DNA of 64,000 nucleotides from Oceanococcus sp. HetDA_MAG_MS8 (GTDB lineage: Bacteria > Pseudomonadota > Gammaproteobacteria > Nevskiales > Oceanococcaceae). The notes below the pieces were generated by a model, which did no database searches, was not told where the DNA came from, and saw only the letters and a program-made list of their open reading frames with translations. The stretch is from assembly GCA_019192445.1 (NCBI GenBank), contig JAHCMK010000002.1, positions 372,001 through 436,000 on the forward strand. Direction: 5' to 3'. Shown here piece after piece: positions 9,113 through 18,236 of the stretch. Every line of letters starts with the position of its first letter. Position 1 is the first letter of the stretch. The position numbers and the translations under genes were made by a program.

Positions 9113-11179
9113 TTATTCGGCAACCGCCGGGCGACTCGGTGGCTCGATTTTCAGCCCCCCACCCTGAGCAATCATTTCCACCAATGCGGCATTCGCCGTC
9201 GATAAGCACATATCGACACGTTGGTGGAGTGGGCCAACCCCCATAGCCAACTCGGGTTTCATCAAGCCTGAGGCAATTTCAACCGGCGCCGACAAAGTGG
9301 TCAGGGCCTCATCCAATGCCGGGGGCAGAGTATCGAAAAGCAGCATATAGGTAGCCCCACTCCAACGCGCGCAAAAACGGCTTTGCGGGAAAATTTCTAC
9401 CAGTCTTTCGGCCACTGTGGCGATCACCACATCCCCTTGCTCAAAGCCCTCGCGGATGTTGATGGGGGCCAAGTCCAGAATACTGACCAAACCCACCCAG
9501 TAGTCCTGATGATCTCGAGCCGCCCGCGCCAGTTCCTCTAAAGCCGCCGAGCGATTCGGCAGGCGCGACAAGCTGTCATGGCGCGTCATCCATGCGAGGC
9601 GGTTCTCAGCCGCCCGCAAGGCCGTGACATCGTGAGCCAGCAGCATCAGTACCGGGGGTTCCTCTTCCCGCGAGCAGGTGAGGCTCAAAGCGACTGGATA
9701 ACTACTATGGTCTTGCCGCTTGAACATGGTGTTGAGACGGAGCTCACGCTGTTCACCACCACGCAGCGCCGCCAGCTGGGGGTCGGTTCGACCAGCGTCC
9801 AGCTCTGGCGCCAGGTGAAACAGAGTCATCCGTCGCAGCTGCGCCAAGGTATAACCTAGGTTTTCTTGGGCGCCACGGTTTGCCTCACGCACGTAGAGGG
9901 AGCGGGCATCCAGGATCAGTACCTCTTCAGCAGTCTGATCAAACAGTCGGCCCAGGCGCGACTGAGCGGCCAAGGTCTGCAGAGCCTCAGTCTGATCTTC
10001 AACCAAGACCAGCAGCCCACCGCTATGGTCAGCCAAATCCTCAACCTTGAGATTCACCGGAAAGGTGGTGGCATCCTTACGCCAGCCAACCACCTTTGGC
10101 AAAGCGGTTCCGGTTTCAGCCCCTTGCCCTCGATAATCCTGTAGCTGGATGTCGGGCTGGTTTAGGAAGGGTACCGGCATCAGCTTGGTAATTTCCTCGC
10201 CTTCAAGCTCACCCGGCGCCCAGGCGAACAGCCGCTCTGCAGTGAGATTGCTCAGCCGCACCCGGCCATCGGTATCGGTGACCAGCACGCCCACCGGCAA
10301 GACATCCAGAATATGCCCCAACAAGGCGCTCCGTTGGCCCAGTTCCTGCGCGGCCCCATGCCGCGAGCTGACATCTACCAGAACCAAGCGCCAGCCCTGC
10401 GCTGCGGCGGGCACCCGCAGCATGGCAACCACTTTAGACGCGCTGGGTAAACCCCACTCCTCCCGGCTGAGCTGCCCTATGGTTAACTGGTCCCAGGGCG
10501 ACTCTACGCGACGCCCCTGACCATCACATACGCTCAGCACCTGCTCGAGTCGCTGGCCGCGCAGAGTGCTCAAATTGCGCCCCACCCAGGAGCAAAACAC
10601 CGCGTTGGCGTCCAGCACCCGCGCATCGTCGTCCACATGGACCATCGCTAGATCCGCAGCGTCCAAATCCTGGTACGCCGACTCGGACTGGAATGTGGGT
10701 GCCACCTGTGGGGCCTGCGGCGGCAGCCAGGCTGGTGCTGTGGATAGCCTCGCTGGCCGCCATTTCGCGAGTTGATGCCAGGCCAAGAGCATGAACGCAC
10801 TCCATGCCACACCTAAAGCAACCCAGAGCCAAGCCACACTGGGACTGGCTCCCCGCCAATAGTGCACCTCGGCCCCACTGCGCGGCTCAACCCAGCGCTG
10901 AGGCTGACCCCACCAGCCCCGCAAGACTCCTGGCACTTGCTGCCAAGCGGCCAGGATCCGCCCGGCTCGATCTCGAATCTCCAAGCCACGCAGACTCAAA
11001 CGACCACCCAGTTGAGCCAAATCTTGGGTGCTCAGCTGGGTGAGCGCTTCGGCTTGCAGTTGACGCTGCAACTCCAACTCGCCCAGGTCGCGACCACGCC
11101 AACGGGCATCCAAGCCCAGGGAGATCGTCAGCAACCCCGGAATGACGGCGAATAAGAGGGCAAAGCGAGGAAGAAGCAC
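9113..11179 (-). CDS. Membrane-anchored triple-PAS protein with degenerate GGDEF domain
   Basis: A 688-residue inner-membrane sensor. Transmembrane segments at about 4-23 and 115-135 flank a periplasmic stretch; then come three PAS-like domains (about 170-270, 285-400 and 405-515) and a C-terminal GGDEF fold (about 525-670). The fold is recognisable from RHDSLSRLPNRSAA and the last helix STANAALVEMIAQGG, but the signature loop reads RWSGATYMLLF, with SGATY at 607-611 instead of GGDEF, so a diguanylate cyclase is not expected. No EAL domain follows. The start is GTG 11179. It lies 85 bp downstream of tadG on the same strand, so it may be the last gene of the Tad operon and sense or relay a signal for pilus control. 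Confidence 0.82.
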   Translation of the reverse strand: MLLPRFALLFAVIPGLLTISLGLDARWRGRDLGELELQRQLQAEALTQLSTQDLAQLGGRLSLRGLEIRDRAGRILAAWQQVPGVLRGWWGQPQRWVEPRSGAEVHYWRGASPSVAWLWVALGVAWSAFMLLAWHQLAKWRPARLSTAPAWLPPQAPQVAPTFQSESAYQDLDAADLAMVHVDDDARVLDANAVFCSWVGRNLSTLRGQRLEQVLSVCDGQGRRVESPWDQLTIGQLSREEWGLPSASKVVAMLRVPAAAQGWRLVLVDVSSRHGAAQELGQRSALLGHILDVLPVGVLVTDTDGRVRLSNLTAERLFAWAPGELEGEEITKLMPVPFLNQPDIQLQDYRGQGAETGTALPKVVGWRKDATTFPVNLKVEDLADHSGGLLVLVEDQTEALQTLAAQSRLGRLFDQTAEEVLILDARSLYVREANRGAQENLGYTLAQLRRMTLFHLAPELDAGRTDPQLAALRGGEQRELRLNTMFKRQDHSSYPVALSLTCSREEEPPVLMLLAHDVTALRAAENRLAWMTRHDSLSRLPNRSAALEELARAARDHQDYWVGLVSILDLAPINIREGFEQGDVVIATVAERLVEIFPQSRFCARWSGATYMLLFDTLPPALDEALTTLSAPVEIASGLMKPELAMGVGPLHQRVDMCLSTANAALVEMIAQGGGLKIEPPSRPAVAE

Positions 11180-11264
11180 GCGCGGTATCAGTGTTCTGTC
11201 TCAGGGCAGTATGCCTAGGCTGAGAGGGCGATGCATCAGCCTAAGCTCAGCGCCCAAGCACGAG

Positions 11265-13013
11265 CTAATTTGAGGCAATCAACTGTGGCGGGGGAACATC
11301 AAATTGAACGACGACAATATCGGCCCCTCCGGGATGAATCCCGAGTGTTCCCAGCAAGGGGTTGAGTAAAGCCAAGTCCAGGCCCCGCAAAACCGAACTT
11401 AAGGCTGGCTCCACTTGTGCCAACAGTGTGGTCAGGGTTGGGCTTAGGGCCTGATTGACCACGCCTTCAGCCACGCCGCCTACGACCGGCACATCCACTT
11501 CCAGGCGTAGCTCCAATGACTCAACCAGAGTATCCAAGGCAGTGGCCACAGACTGCCCCAGGGAAGAATGCACGGTCCAGGTATTCGCGCCGATGAGAGT
11601 AGGGTCGGTCGCAGAGAATGGGCTGGTGAAGGTATGCGGGCCATGGCGCCCACCATTGCCAATCACAGCCTCGCCGGAGGCAAAGACTTGTACGCCGACG
11701 GTGCCAACAATGGGCAAATTATCGATCTGTAAGGAGAGTATTGGTTGGGTCTCGTCTATTCGCAGTCGCGATATCTGGGTCTCTGCTTCCAACACCACGC
11801 GGCTTTCCGGGTCATCCGCATTGGCGCAAAAGGTATCCACCAAAATGGCTTCAGCCTCGGCTGCGGTGAGGACCAAGGGCAGGCTCACATCGACGATTTC
11901 GTCCAAGGTGCCCACCTTCAAATTCAGATCTAATCCCAAACTGGCTTGCTGGTTTTGGGCGCGGGTGACAAATGAGCCACCCTCATCACGGAGTACCGGA
12001 CCAATACCTATAGAGGGCCGCTGCAGTAGGGCGACATCGACAATGACCTCTACCAAGTTGGGAATTTCCACCTCTGGAGTGATGGAAAACACCGGATTGG
12101 CTTGGACCACGGCATTGCGGACTAGGTCGAAGGTCATGACCCGGGCATTTTGAGCTGACTCAGGCAAGTCATCAGGTAAGCCAGCAAGCTCTGCAACCGT
12201 ACTTGCCGGAGTGTTGTCTGCCACCGCAGCCATACTATTGATGAGGGTCGCGGTGGCCGCATCGCCCACATTGATCAAAGTGTCTGCCAGCAGCTGCAAA
12301 AAGCCCGGCAGGGTGATGGATTCGGTGAGGAAATCGAGTAACGAGGGTTGATTAGCCGCAGCGGCCAGATCACCCAAATCGATGAAACTCTCCGCCAAAC
12401 CTTGATAACTCACAATATCGCCGATGATAGGGCCGCCCAAGGCCGAACTAAAGATATCGTTGAGTAAATCGAGTTGAGGAGGATCCACACTGGCGAGAAA
12501 TGAGCCCACAGTAAAGGTCACTAGAGGCGAGCGCACCGCCTGTGCTTGACCGCGAACAGAAGCTTGATTTTGGCGTGGAAGGATGGGGACGATCTGTGGG
12601 GGCAGCGGGCGTTCAACCTCCACAGAGACCGCATTGGCGTTGACCCCAGAGGTGGGTACAAAAACCCGTTGAGCACCGCGCAGCTGTTGGGCTCCGACTT
12701 GAGTATTCACCAGAGTCAAACCGGGCTGGGCATTGCGGGCCAAACTGGCGGCTGCAGCAGCCTGCGCCAGTTGCAAGCGGGTGTCCGCATCAGCTGGACT
12801 CACGCAGCCGCCAGCAGCGGAAGCCGTATCCAATGCCACGAGCTCAGCATTGGTGCGCGCATCAACGCGAGCCGAGTAGAGCAAGCCCAGCTCAATCGCA
12901 AAGCCCAGAGCCGTAATCAGCGCCAACAAGCTCACCGCCAGCAGTATGGCCGCGACACCACGCTGATTCCCAGGCCGCGAGTGCGACCAGCCTTGTTTTG
13001 GCCGAAGCGGCAT
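11265..13013 (-). CDS. tadG: TadG-family Flp pilus assembly protein
   Basis: A 582-residue protein with one N-terminal membrane helix (about 20-45, preceded by NQRGVAAILL) and a long periplasmic part. The N-terminus resembles Flp prepilins and TadE, but the residue at +5 after the glycine is not glutamate, so classic prepilin cleavage is uncertain. The first 80 residues match the Flp pilus-assembly TadG domain (SARVDARTNAELVALDTA), and the C-terminus has the GGADI repeat-like end seen in beta- and gammaproteobacterial TadG proteins. It begins at the DUF3613 stop (1-bp overlap) and ends the core Tad gene series. Confidence 0.8.
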   Translation of the reverse strand: MPLRPKQGWSHSRPGNQRGVAAILLAVSLLALITALGFAIELGLLYSARVDARTNAELVALDTASAAGGCVSPADADTRLQLAQAAAAASLARNAQPGLTLVNTQVGAQQLRGAQRVFVPTSGVNANAVSVEVERPLPPQIVPILPRQNQASVRGQAQAVRSPLVTFTVGSFLASVDPPQLDLLNDIFSSALGGPIIGDIVSYQGLAESFIDLGDLAAAANQPSLLDFLTESITLPGFLQLLADTLINVGDAATATLINSMAAVADNTPASTVAELAGLPDDLPESAQNARVMTFDLVRNAVVQANPVFSITPEVEIPNLVEVIVDVALLQRPSIGIGPVLRDEGGSFVTRAQNQQASLGLDLNLKVGTLDEIVDVSLPLVLTAAEAEAILVDTFCANADDPESRVVLEAETQISRLRIDETQPILSLQIDNLPIVGTVGVQVFASGEAVIGNGGRHGPHTFTSPFSATDPTLIGANTWTVHSSLGQSVATALDTLVESLELRLEVDVPVVGGVAEGVVNQALSPTLTTLLAQVEPALSSVLRGLDLALLNPLLGTLGIHPGGADIVVVQFDVPPPQLIASN

Positions 13014-13288
13014 CAGCGCTGGCCGCCTCCGCCACCAGCGTTATTGACGGAGTCGCGTTGGAAGGTTTCGGGGATTTCTCGACCAAAGCTTTCTACGTAG
13101 CGCTTCCAAGTTTGCGCCGCCCGTTCGCCGCTGATGACCTGGTCTGAACTGAGATCTTGGGACTTTTGCAAATCCAACCAAGCTTGGGTTTCAGCACCCG
13201 AACCGGGTCGTTGCGCCCACACCGCACTCACCGCTGTAAGGGACATTACACTGGCAAGGCACAAGGGCTTAAGAAGCAGATGGGTCAT
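13013..13288 (-). CDS. DUF3613 small periplasmic protein of the Tad locus
   Basis: A 91-residue protein with a signal peptide (about 1-25, ending SAVWA) and a short mature part with QAWLDLQKSQ and ERAAQTWKRYVESFGR, followed by a glycine-rich tail. This is the pattern of DUF3613 proteins, which occur between tadD and tadG in Pseudomonas and Xanthomonas-type Tad clusters. The role is unknown. It overlaps tadD by 20 bp and tadG by 1 bp, so expression is tightly coupled to pilus assembly. Confidence 0.75.
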   Translation of the reverse strand: MTHLLLKPLCLASVMSLTAVSAVWAQRPGSGAETQAWLDLQKSQDLSSDQVISGERAAQTWKRYVESFGREIPETFQRDSVNNAGGGGGQR

Positions 13289-13985
13289 CGGAGACTCCTG
13301 TAGGGGCAGCGAGCAGTTCTGCCTTTCGTTCGACCATGGTAGCGCGCAATTGTTCGTACTGGCGCTGGTGTTGCTGACGTTCTGCCGGGGTGAAGCCCTG
13401 AACCTGCATCATGCGCTCCACCTCATCATGACGGCCCAGTGCTGCCTCGCAAAGCAACAAATTGGCAATGATGCGTGCCTGCTGGGGGTCAAGTTCATGC
13501 GCCGTACGCAAATGTCGGCAGGCGTCGAGTACGCGGCCACCCAAGAGCAAGGCATACCCGAGGTCATTGCGGATGGCAGCGTCCGTAGGCCGCTGTTCCA
13601 AGGCGTTATTGTAGGCCTGCAGGGCCTTGCGCAAATCGGTAGGGGTATAAATGCGGCCTAGACCGTGCCAGGCCTGTCCGGCCAGGGTGGTTTGCAGTAA
13701 CTGTGTGTAATCGGCGGAAGCTTCACCCAGTTCACCGATGCGGTAATGAGCCTCGGCCCGCAGCAAACGCTGATCCGCAGTGAGCTTGCCTTGCTGGCGG
13801 CGCAACTCCTCCAAGTGAGCCAAGGCCGCATGGCTACGTCCCTGGGCGAGCATGTCGTGCACCAATTCGCCGTGCAGAACCCGTTGCTGCGCAGGTCGGG
13901 CCAGATCCTCCACATTGCGGGGCGCCATGGTGCATGCCGTCAGCAGCCCCAACAAGACCCCACATAACGACACTGAGCTGCGCAT
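13269..13985 (-). CDS. tadD: TadD-like TPR lipoprotein
   Basis: A 238-residue lipoprotein with lipobox LTAC (cysteine 18) followed by about four tetratricopeptide repeats, for example ALQAYNNALEQRPTDAAIRN and ACRHLRTAHELDPQQARI. TadD proteins help localise the secretin and export the pilus in Tad systems. The start overlaps the tadC stop by 1 bp (TAATG). The assignment rests on the lipobox, the TPR content and the position between tadC and tadG. Confidence 0.82.
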   Translation of the reverse strand: MRSSVSLCGVLLGLLTACTMAPRNVEDLARPAQQRVLHGELVHDMLAQGRSHAALAHLEELRRQQGKLTADQRLLRAEAHYRIGELGEASADYTQLLQTTLAGQAWHGLGRIYTPTDLRKALQAYNNALEQRPTDAAIRNDLGYALLLGGRVLDACRHLRTAHELDPQQARIIANLLLCEAALGRHDEVERMMQVQGFTPAERQQHQRQYEQLRATMVERKAELLAAPTGVSDDPSAS

Positions 13986-14902
13986 TAACTTCCTCCTCCC
14001 AAAGCCGCCATGATGGCCAAAAAGGCGGGCCCGGCAACGAATACCAATAAGGCCGGAAAGAAGAACAGCACCATCACGACCGTCATCCGCCCCGATAAGG
14101 CGCTGACCCGCTCGCGCAGGCTGAGCTCGCGTCGCTTCTCCACGAGTTCTAAGACATCCATCAAGGGGACTCGCAGCTCTCCCCCATAGCGATCGACTTG
14201 CTGCAGCACGGACAGCACGCTGGACAGTTCCGTGACCTCCAGAGCCTGCGAGGTGTTACGGATGACCTCCGAGACCTCGGCCCCAGACTCCAACTGACGC
14301 AGGACTGCGGCTAGCTCCTGGCTGGACTCCGGCAGCACCAAATCTCCTTCGGTGGTTAAGGTCAGCAGCGCTTGGCGTAAGGACAAACCAGCATCGAACA
14401 ACAAGGCCAGCAAGTGGATCAGCATCGGGACTTCCCCGCGCAGCTTGGCCTGACGATGCTTGGCGCGCCGGCGTAAGCTCCAACGTGGCGCGAGCAAGGC
14501 TACGGTGAGCAGCACGAAGCCAATCAGCACACGCTCTAAGGCGCTGCCGTCGAGCAAGCCAAAAAACACAGCAGCAGACCAACCAACGATGGCCAGCAGC
14601 GGCAGGGCTACCTGAGCAACAAAGTAGGGAAGCCGCGTACGCGGGTTGCGCATGCCTGCTTGCAGCAATAGCCGTTCGGTTTCGCCGTGCTCGTCGAAGA
14701 GGCGATCAATGTGCTGGCCTTGCTTGGCAAGCCGCCCCCAAAAGGCCGAGACTCCGGCGCTCTCTTGCGCTGAGCCCGAGGTTGCGGCAAAGCGCTGCTG
14801 CAGCGTTTCGCGCTGCATTTGTTGGCTGATAAGAACCACGCCTAGTACCAGCCCCACCAGCAAGCAGACGACGGCAGCGGCAACCAAAAAAGCCGGGCTC
14901 AT
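13985..14902 (-). CDS. tadC: TadC, Tad pilus inner-membrane platform protein
   Basis: A 305-residue GspF/T2SF-type membrane protein that with TadB forms the platform on which the TadA ATPase acts. It has an N-terminal transmembrane helix, a cytoplasmic helical domain containing EVPMLIHLLALLFDAGLSLR and C-terminal membrane helices (VVMVLFFFPALLVFVAGPAF). I place the start at ATG 14902, which forms an ATGA overlap with the tadB stop; a start at 14938 would overlap tadB by 40 bp and is less likely. Confidence 0.9.
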   Translation of the reverse strand: MSPAFLVAAAVVCLLVGLVLGVVLISQQMQRETLQQRFAATSGSAQESAGVSAFWGRLAKQGQHIDRLFDEHGETERLLLQAGMRNPRTRLPYFVAQVALPLLAIVGWSAAVFFGLLDGSALERVLIGFVLLTVALLAPRWSLRRRAKHRQAKLRGEVPMLIHLLALLFDAGLSLRQALLTLTTEGDLVLPESSQELAAVLRQLESGAEVSEVIRNTSQALEVTELSSVLSVLQQVDRYGGELRVPLMDVLELVEKRRELSLRERVSALSGRMTVVMVLFFFPALLVFVAGPAFLAIMAALGGGS

Positions 14903-15816
14903 CCCTCGTCCTGCCCGGCGCGCTGGAGCATGCGCCAAATAATGATCACACCGAGCACCTGCATCACACCTGCTATGAAGAGCAAGCTGCGGCCGGCTGG
15001 GTCAAACCACATTTCCAGATAGTAGGCTGGGTTCTGCGCCAAGATGTACAACATCATCCCTGTGGGAACAATGGCCAGCACCACCGCCGACACCCGAGTC
15101 TCGGCAGTGAGCGCTCGCATTTCACGGCGCGCGGCATCCTGCTGATGGATGGCTCCAACGAGGCTTTTGAAGATGCGTTTCAGGCTTCCGCCAAAACGCC
15201 GATTAATCCGAATGGCCAGCGCCATGACCTGAAGCTCGCGCAAGCCGGATAGATAGGCCACCTCGGTGAGAGTCTCATCAATAGCAGCACCCAATCGCAC
15301 CTGGCGAGTCACCCCGCTGAAGATGTGCACCAGAGGCTCAGGGCAGTCTTGCGTTGCCACCGCCAGAGCCTCTTCCAGCGCATTACCAGCATTGAGCACA
15401 CGCATCATATGCTCCAGAAAACCCGGCAGCTGCTCGCGCATTTTGTTCTGCCGGGAGGCCTCTCTGGCCATCACCCAACCCAGCAAAGCCAGCAACACAA
15501 CGACCAAGCCCATCAAGGCCAGCACCCAGCTAAATAGCAATGCCAGCAGTGCCAAACCTACGGCTGCACACAACAAACTAGGCCTTAACCAGCCCGGCAA
15601 CTGCTCTGGCGCCATGCCAGCGCGCAGCATGAAACCCTGCAGCGTACGGGTGAGCACATCGCCCTCGCTGCGTATACTGCGCGGCGCATCGTCCTGCCCT
15701 AGCCTGTGACCCAGGTAAAAGCTTTGCTCACGTTCGACCTGCCGAGCCCGCCACAAGAGCGCCCCTGCAGCGAAGAGCAGCAGCGTACATAAGGCCACCA
15801 GGACGCCCATGATCAT
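14899..15816 (-). CDS. tadB: TadB, Tad pilus inner-membrane platform protein
   Basis: A 305-residue paralogue of TadC with N-terminal membrane segments (about 4-22 and 85-115), a cytoplasmic T2SF domain with LPGFLEHMMRVLNAGNALEEAL and RINRRFGGSLKRIFKSL, and C-terminal membrane helices. It pairs with TadC beneath the pilus base. The gene is chained by ATGA overlaps to tadA upstream and tadC downstream. Confidence 0.9.
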   Translation of the reverse strand: MIMGVLVALCTLLLFAAGALLWRARQVEREQSFYLGHRLGQDDAPRSIRSEGDVLTRTLQGFMLRAGMAPEQLPGWLRPSLLCAAVGLALLALLFSWVLALMGLVVVLLALLGWVMAREASRQNKMREQLPGFLEHMMRVLNAGNALEEALAVATQDCPEPLVHIFSGVTRQVRLGAAIDETLTEVAYLSGLRELQVMALAIRINRRFGGSLKRIFKSLVGAIHQQDAARREMRALTAETRVSAVVLAIVPTGMMLYILAQNPAYYLEMWFDPAGRSLLFIAGVMQVLGVIIIWRMLQRAGQDEG

Positions 15817-17033
15817 GCGCGCAGGTCCTCAAATTGTTGGGTGTCGGGGTTGTATCGAATGACCGGTGTCAAAACGAGCTCACCCTGGCCGTGGGTAATT
15901 TGAGCCACCTCAGCCAGACGCCGAGCGCCACTAGGCAGACGCACAAGCTGGACCAACAAATCGATTGCAGACGCAATTTGCCGATGCAAATTGGCCGTAT
16001 CACCGGCAAAACCGGCAAAGCCTGCGAGCAGTTCCAAGCGATGAATGGCGTCTTGAGGAGAGTTTGCGTGCAAGGTCGTCATGGACCCCTCATGGCCGGT
16101 GTTCATGGCCTGCAGCATGTCCAAGACCTCATTGGAACGCACTTCGCCCAGAACGATGCGATCCGGGCGCATGCGCAGCGCATTGCGAACTAAATCACGT
16201 GCGGTGATCTCTCCATCGCCTTCTAAGTTTGGGGGGCGAGTCTCCATGCGCACTACATGCGGGTGCTCCAAACGCAGCTCAGCCGCATCCTCAACGGTAA
16301 TCACCCGTTCGCTGGTACTGATCCAGCGTGAGAGCATATTCAAAATCGTGGTTTTGCCGGTGCCCGTACCACCAACCACGATCATGCTGCGCCGACCAGC
16401 GACCGCCTCTTGCAAGAAGTCCGCACTGCGCTGATCCAGCGTACCCAAGCGGATCAACTCATCAACCAGTAACGGCTTCGCCCGGAACTTACGAATCGAA
16501 ATACACGGCCCATCTAAGGCCACCGGGGCGATGACGGCATTCACGCGACTGCCATCCGGCAGGCGGGCATCGACCATGGGGGTGCTTTCGTCTATGCGCC
16601 GGCCAATCGGCGCCAAGATGCGGCGGATGATGCGCAGGACATGCTCATCATCGACAAACACAGCGGCTGTTTGCTCCAGTTTTCCGCGGCGCTCTACAAA
16701 AACCCGCTGTGGGCCGTTGACCACGATATCGTCCACGGTGGGGTCATCGATCAAATCTTGTAATGGGCCAAAACCGATGAGTTCATCTTGAACATCATCC
16801 ACCAGCTGGCGCATTTCCGAACTGTTAACCGCAAGCCGCTCACGGGTAACTTCAGCTTGAATTTCCGTCGAGATCCAGCGCCTCAGCTGCGCTGCGGTCC
16901 AGTCATCGATACGTAAGTTGTCGGTTTCTAGACGGGCAATCAATGCCCGATGCAGGCGGGCCTTATGTTCTACGTACTGACGACTGACAGTCTGTTGTCC
17001 GGCCCGTTTGCGGTTAGTGATAATTTCGGCCAC
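15813..17033 (-). CDS. tadA: TadA/CpaF pilus assembly ATPase
   Basis: A 406-residue hexameric secretion ATPase that drives Flp pilus polymerisation. It shows the CpaF N-terminal helical domain, DELIGFGPLQDLIDDPTVDD, Walker A GGTGTGKTT, the ASP and Walker B regions (PDRIVLGEVRSNE) and the His box TGHEGSMTTLHANSP. The start is GTG 17033 behind a GAGGGG ribosome-binding site that overlaps the tadZ end (10-bp gap). Length and motifs are normal, so it should be active. Confidence 0.95.
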   Translation of the reverse strand: MAEIITNRKRAGQQTVSRQYVEHKARLHRALIARLETDNLRIDDWTAAQLRRWISTEIQAEVTRERLAVNSSEMRQLVDDVQDELIGFGPLQDLIDDPTVDDIVVNGPQRVFVERRGKLEQTAAVFVDDEHVLRIIRRILAPIGRRIDESTPMVDARLPDGSRVNAVIAPVALDGPCISIRKFRAKPLLVDELIRLGTLDQRSADFLQEAVAGRRSMIVVGGTGTGKTTILNMLSRWISTSERVITVEDAAELRLEHPHVVRMETRPPNLEGDGEITARDLVRNALRMRPDRIVLGEVRSNEVLDMLQAMNTGHEGSMTTLHANSPQDAIHRLELLAGFAGFAGDTANLHRQIASAIDLLVQLVRLPSGARRLAEVAQITHGQGELVLTPVIRYNPDTQQFEDLRA

Positions 17034-17043
17034 GCCATGCCCC

Positions 17044-18234
17044 TCAAGCGCCAGTCAGCCGTTGCCACAGGCTCCGAGACTCGGCGGATGCTTGAGGGCC
17101 GCGTCCGCGATGCAGCGACTCTGCAAGGCTCATAAAGCTGCGTGCACTGGCATCGCGTGGCGCCACTTTGAATAAAGGCTCGCCGCGATTGGCGGCCTGC
17201 GCGCGTGCTTGCGGGCTCCCGCGAAGCTCAACCCATAGCGGCAGTTCCAACAATCGCGCCAGGTTCGGCGCATCTAGTGCCTGAATCCCTCGGCCCGAAT
17301 CGCAAATCAGACCCAGCCTTTGTAGGGGTATATCTTCGTGGCGCAAAGCCTGGAGCAAGGCGCGGGTGGCGCGGCTGCTCACAATCCCTCCATCGCTCAC
17401 CAAAGCCGCGTGCGTGGCATCTTCCAAACACAGGCGTGCCACCGACACCGGCCAATGCGGGCCTATGGCACAGACGATATGGCGGAAATGCTCGCGCAGA
17501 ACCGGTAGCAGGGAGCCCAACTCCTTTTCACCCAAGGGCGGTGGGCCAATCAAATCTTCGGGTAGGCTGAGCACATACAGGCCCTCGCCCCCATGCCGGG
17601 CAAAGGCACTATCAATCAAATTCGCATCGCAGCGATAGGTGTCGCTAATCGCGTCCAACACCGAATAGCTCTGATTCAAATCCAGATGCACCAGCGCCGC
17701 ACCATAAGGCAGCGCCAGATCTAGCAGCAACACACGTTCTCCGGGCTGCACTTGTTGCAATAGCGCCAAGGCCATGTGCGCCGCGCAAAAACTCAAATCT
17801 CCAAGCCCGCTAGGACCCAAGAGGGTAATCAGGTCCGCAGAGCGGGTGTTCGCACTCGCTCCACGATCAGAGCCTGCCTGCTGCAGCTTATTCCGCAACA
17901 AGGTGTCCAAGCGATGGCGGATTTCCTGATCATCGCGCCCCATCACGAAGATATCCGCAGCTCCGGCACGAACCAAACTGATCGCGCTATCGCCGGGGCT
18001 GTCCATTGACACAGCCACCATCAGGGCTGACATGGCCCGCCCTACGTCTCGGAGCAGGCTGGGATTAGGCTCTACCAAGATCGCATCTGGCGACTCCAGC
18101 CGAGCCAGCTGCTCTAGCGCGGGATCTTCGGGGTCATCGGGGCGAATCCAATGCAGCTCGCAGTCATCGCCGAGCACATCTGCTAACCAACTGGCATACA
18201 AGGGGTCTGTAGCGATTAATGCAACAGCCAACAT
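17044..18234 (-). CDS. tadZ: TadZ/CpaE-like MinD-family protein with degenerate Walker A
   Basis: A 396-residue protein with an N-terminal atypical receiver-like domain (about 1-110) and a C-terminal MinD/ParA-like fold, as in TadZ/CpaE proteins that position the Tad machine at the pole. The Walker A position (residues 140-148) reads GPSGLGDLS. Both lysines of the deviant Walker motif are missing and the threonine is absent, so nucleotide hydrolysis is doubtful; degenerate forms are known in this family. It sits between rcpA (2-bp gap) and tadA. Confidence 0.85.
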   Translation of the reverse strand: MLAVALIATDPLYASWLADVLGDDCELHWIRPDDPEDPALEQLARLESPDAILVEPNPSLLRDVGRAMSALMVAVSMDSPGDSAISLVRAGAADIFVMGRDDQEIRHRLDTLLRNKLQQAGSDRGASANTRSADLITLLGPSGLGDLSFCAAHMALALLQQVQPGERVLLLDLALPYGAALVHLDLNQSYSVLDAISDTYRCDANLIDSAFARHGGEGLYVLSLPEDLIGPPPLGEKELGSLLPVLREHFRHIVCAIGPHWPVSVARLCLEDATHAALVSDGGIVSSRATRALLQALRHEDIPLQRLGLICDSGRGIQALDAPNLARLLELPLWVELRGSPQARAQAANRGEPLFKVAPRDASARSFMSLAESLHRGRGPQASAESRSLWQRLTGA

Positions 18235-18236
18235 GA

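Noticed and set aside
11216-11243. 8-bp inverted repeat (TAGGCTGA/TCAGCCTA) between tadG and the PAS protein, considered as a terminator
   Set aside because: No U-tract follows and the loop is 12 nt, so termination cannot be supported; it does not exclude co-transcription.
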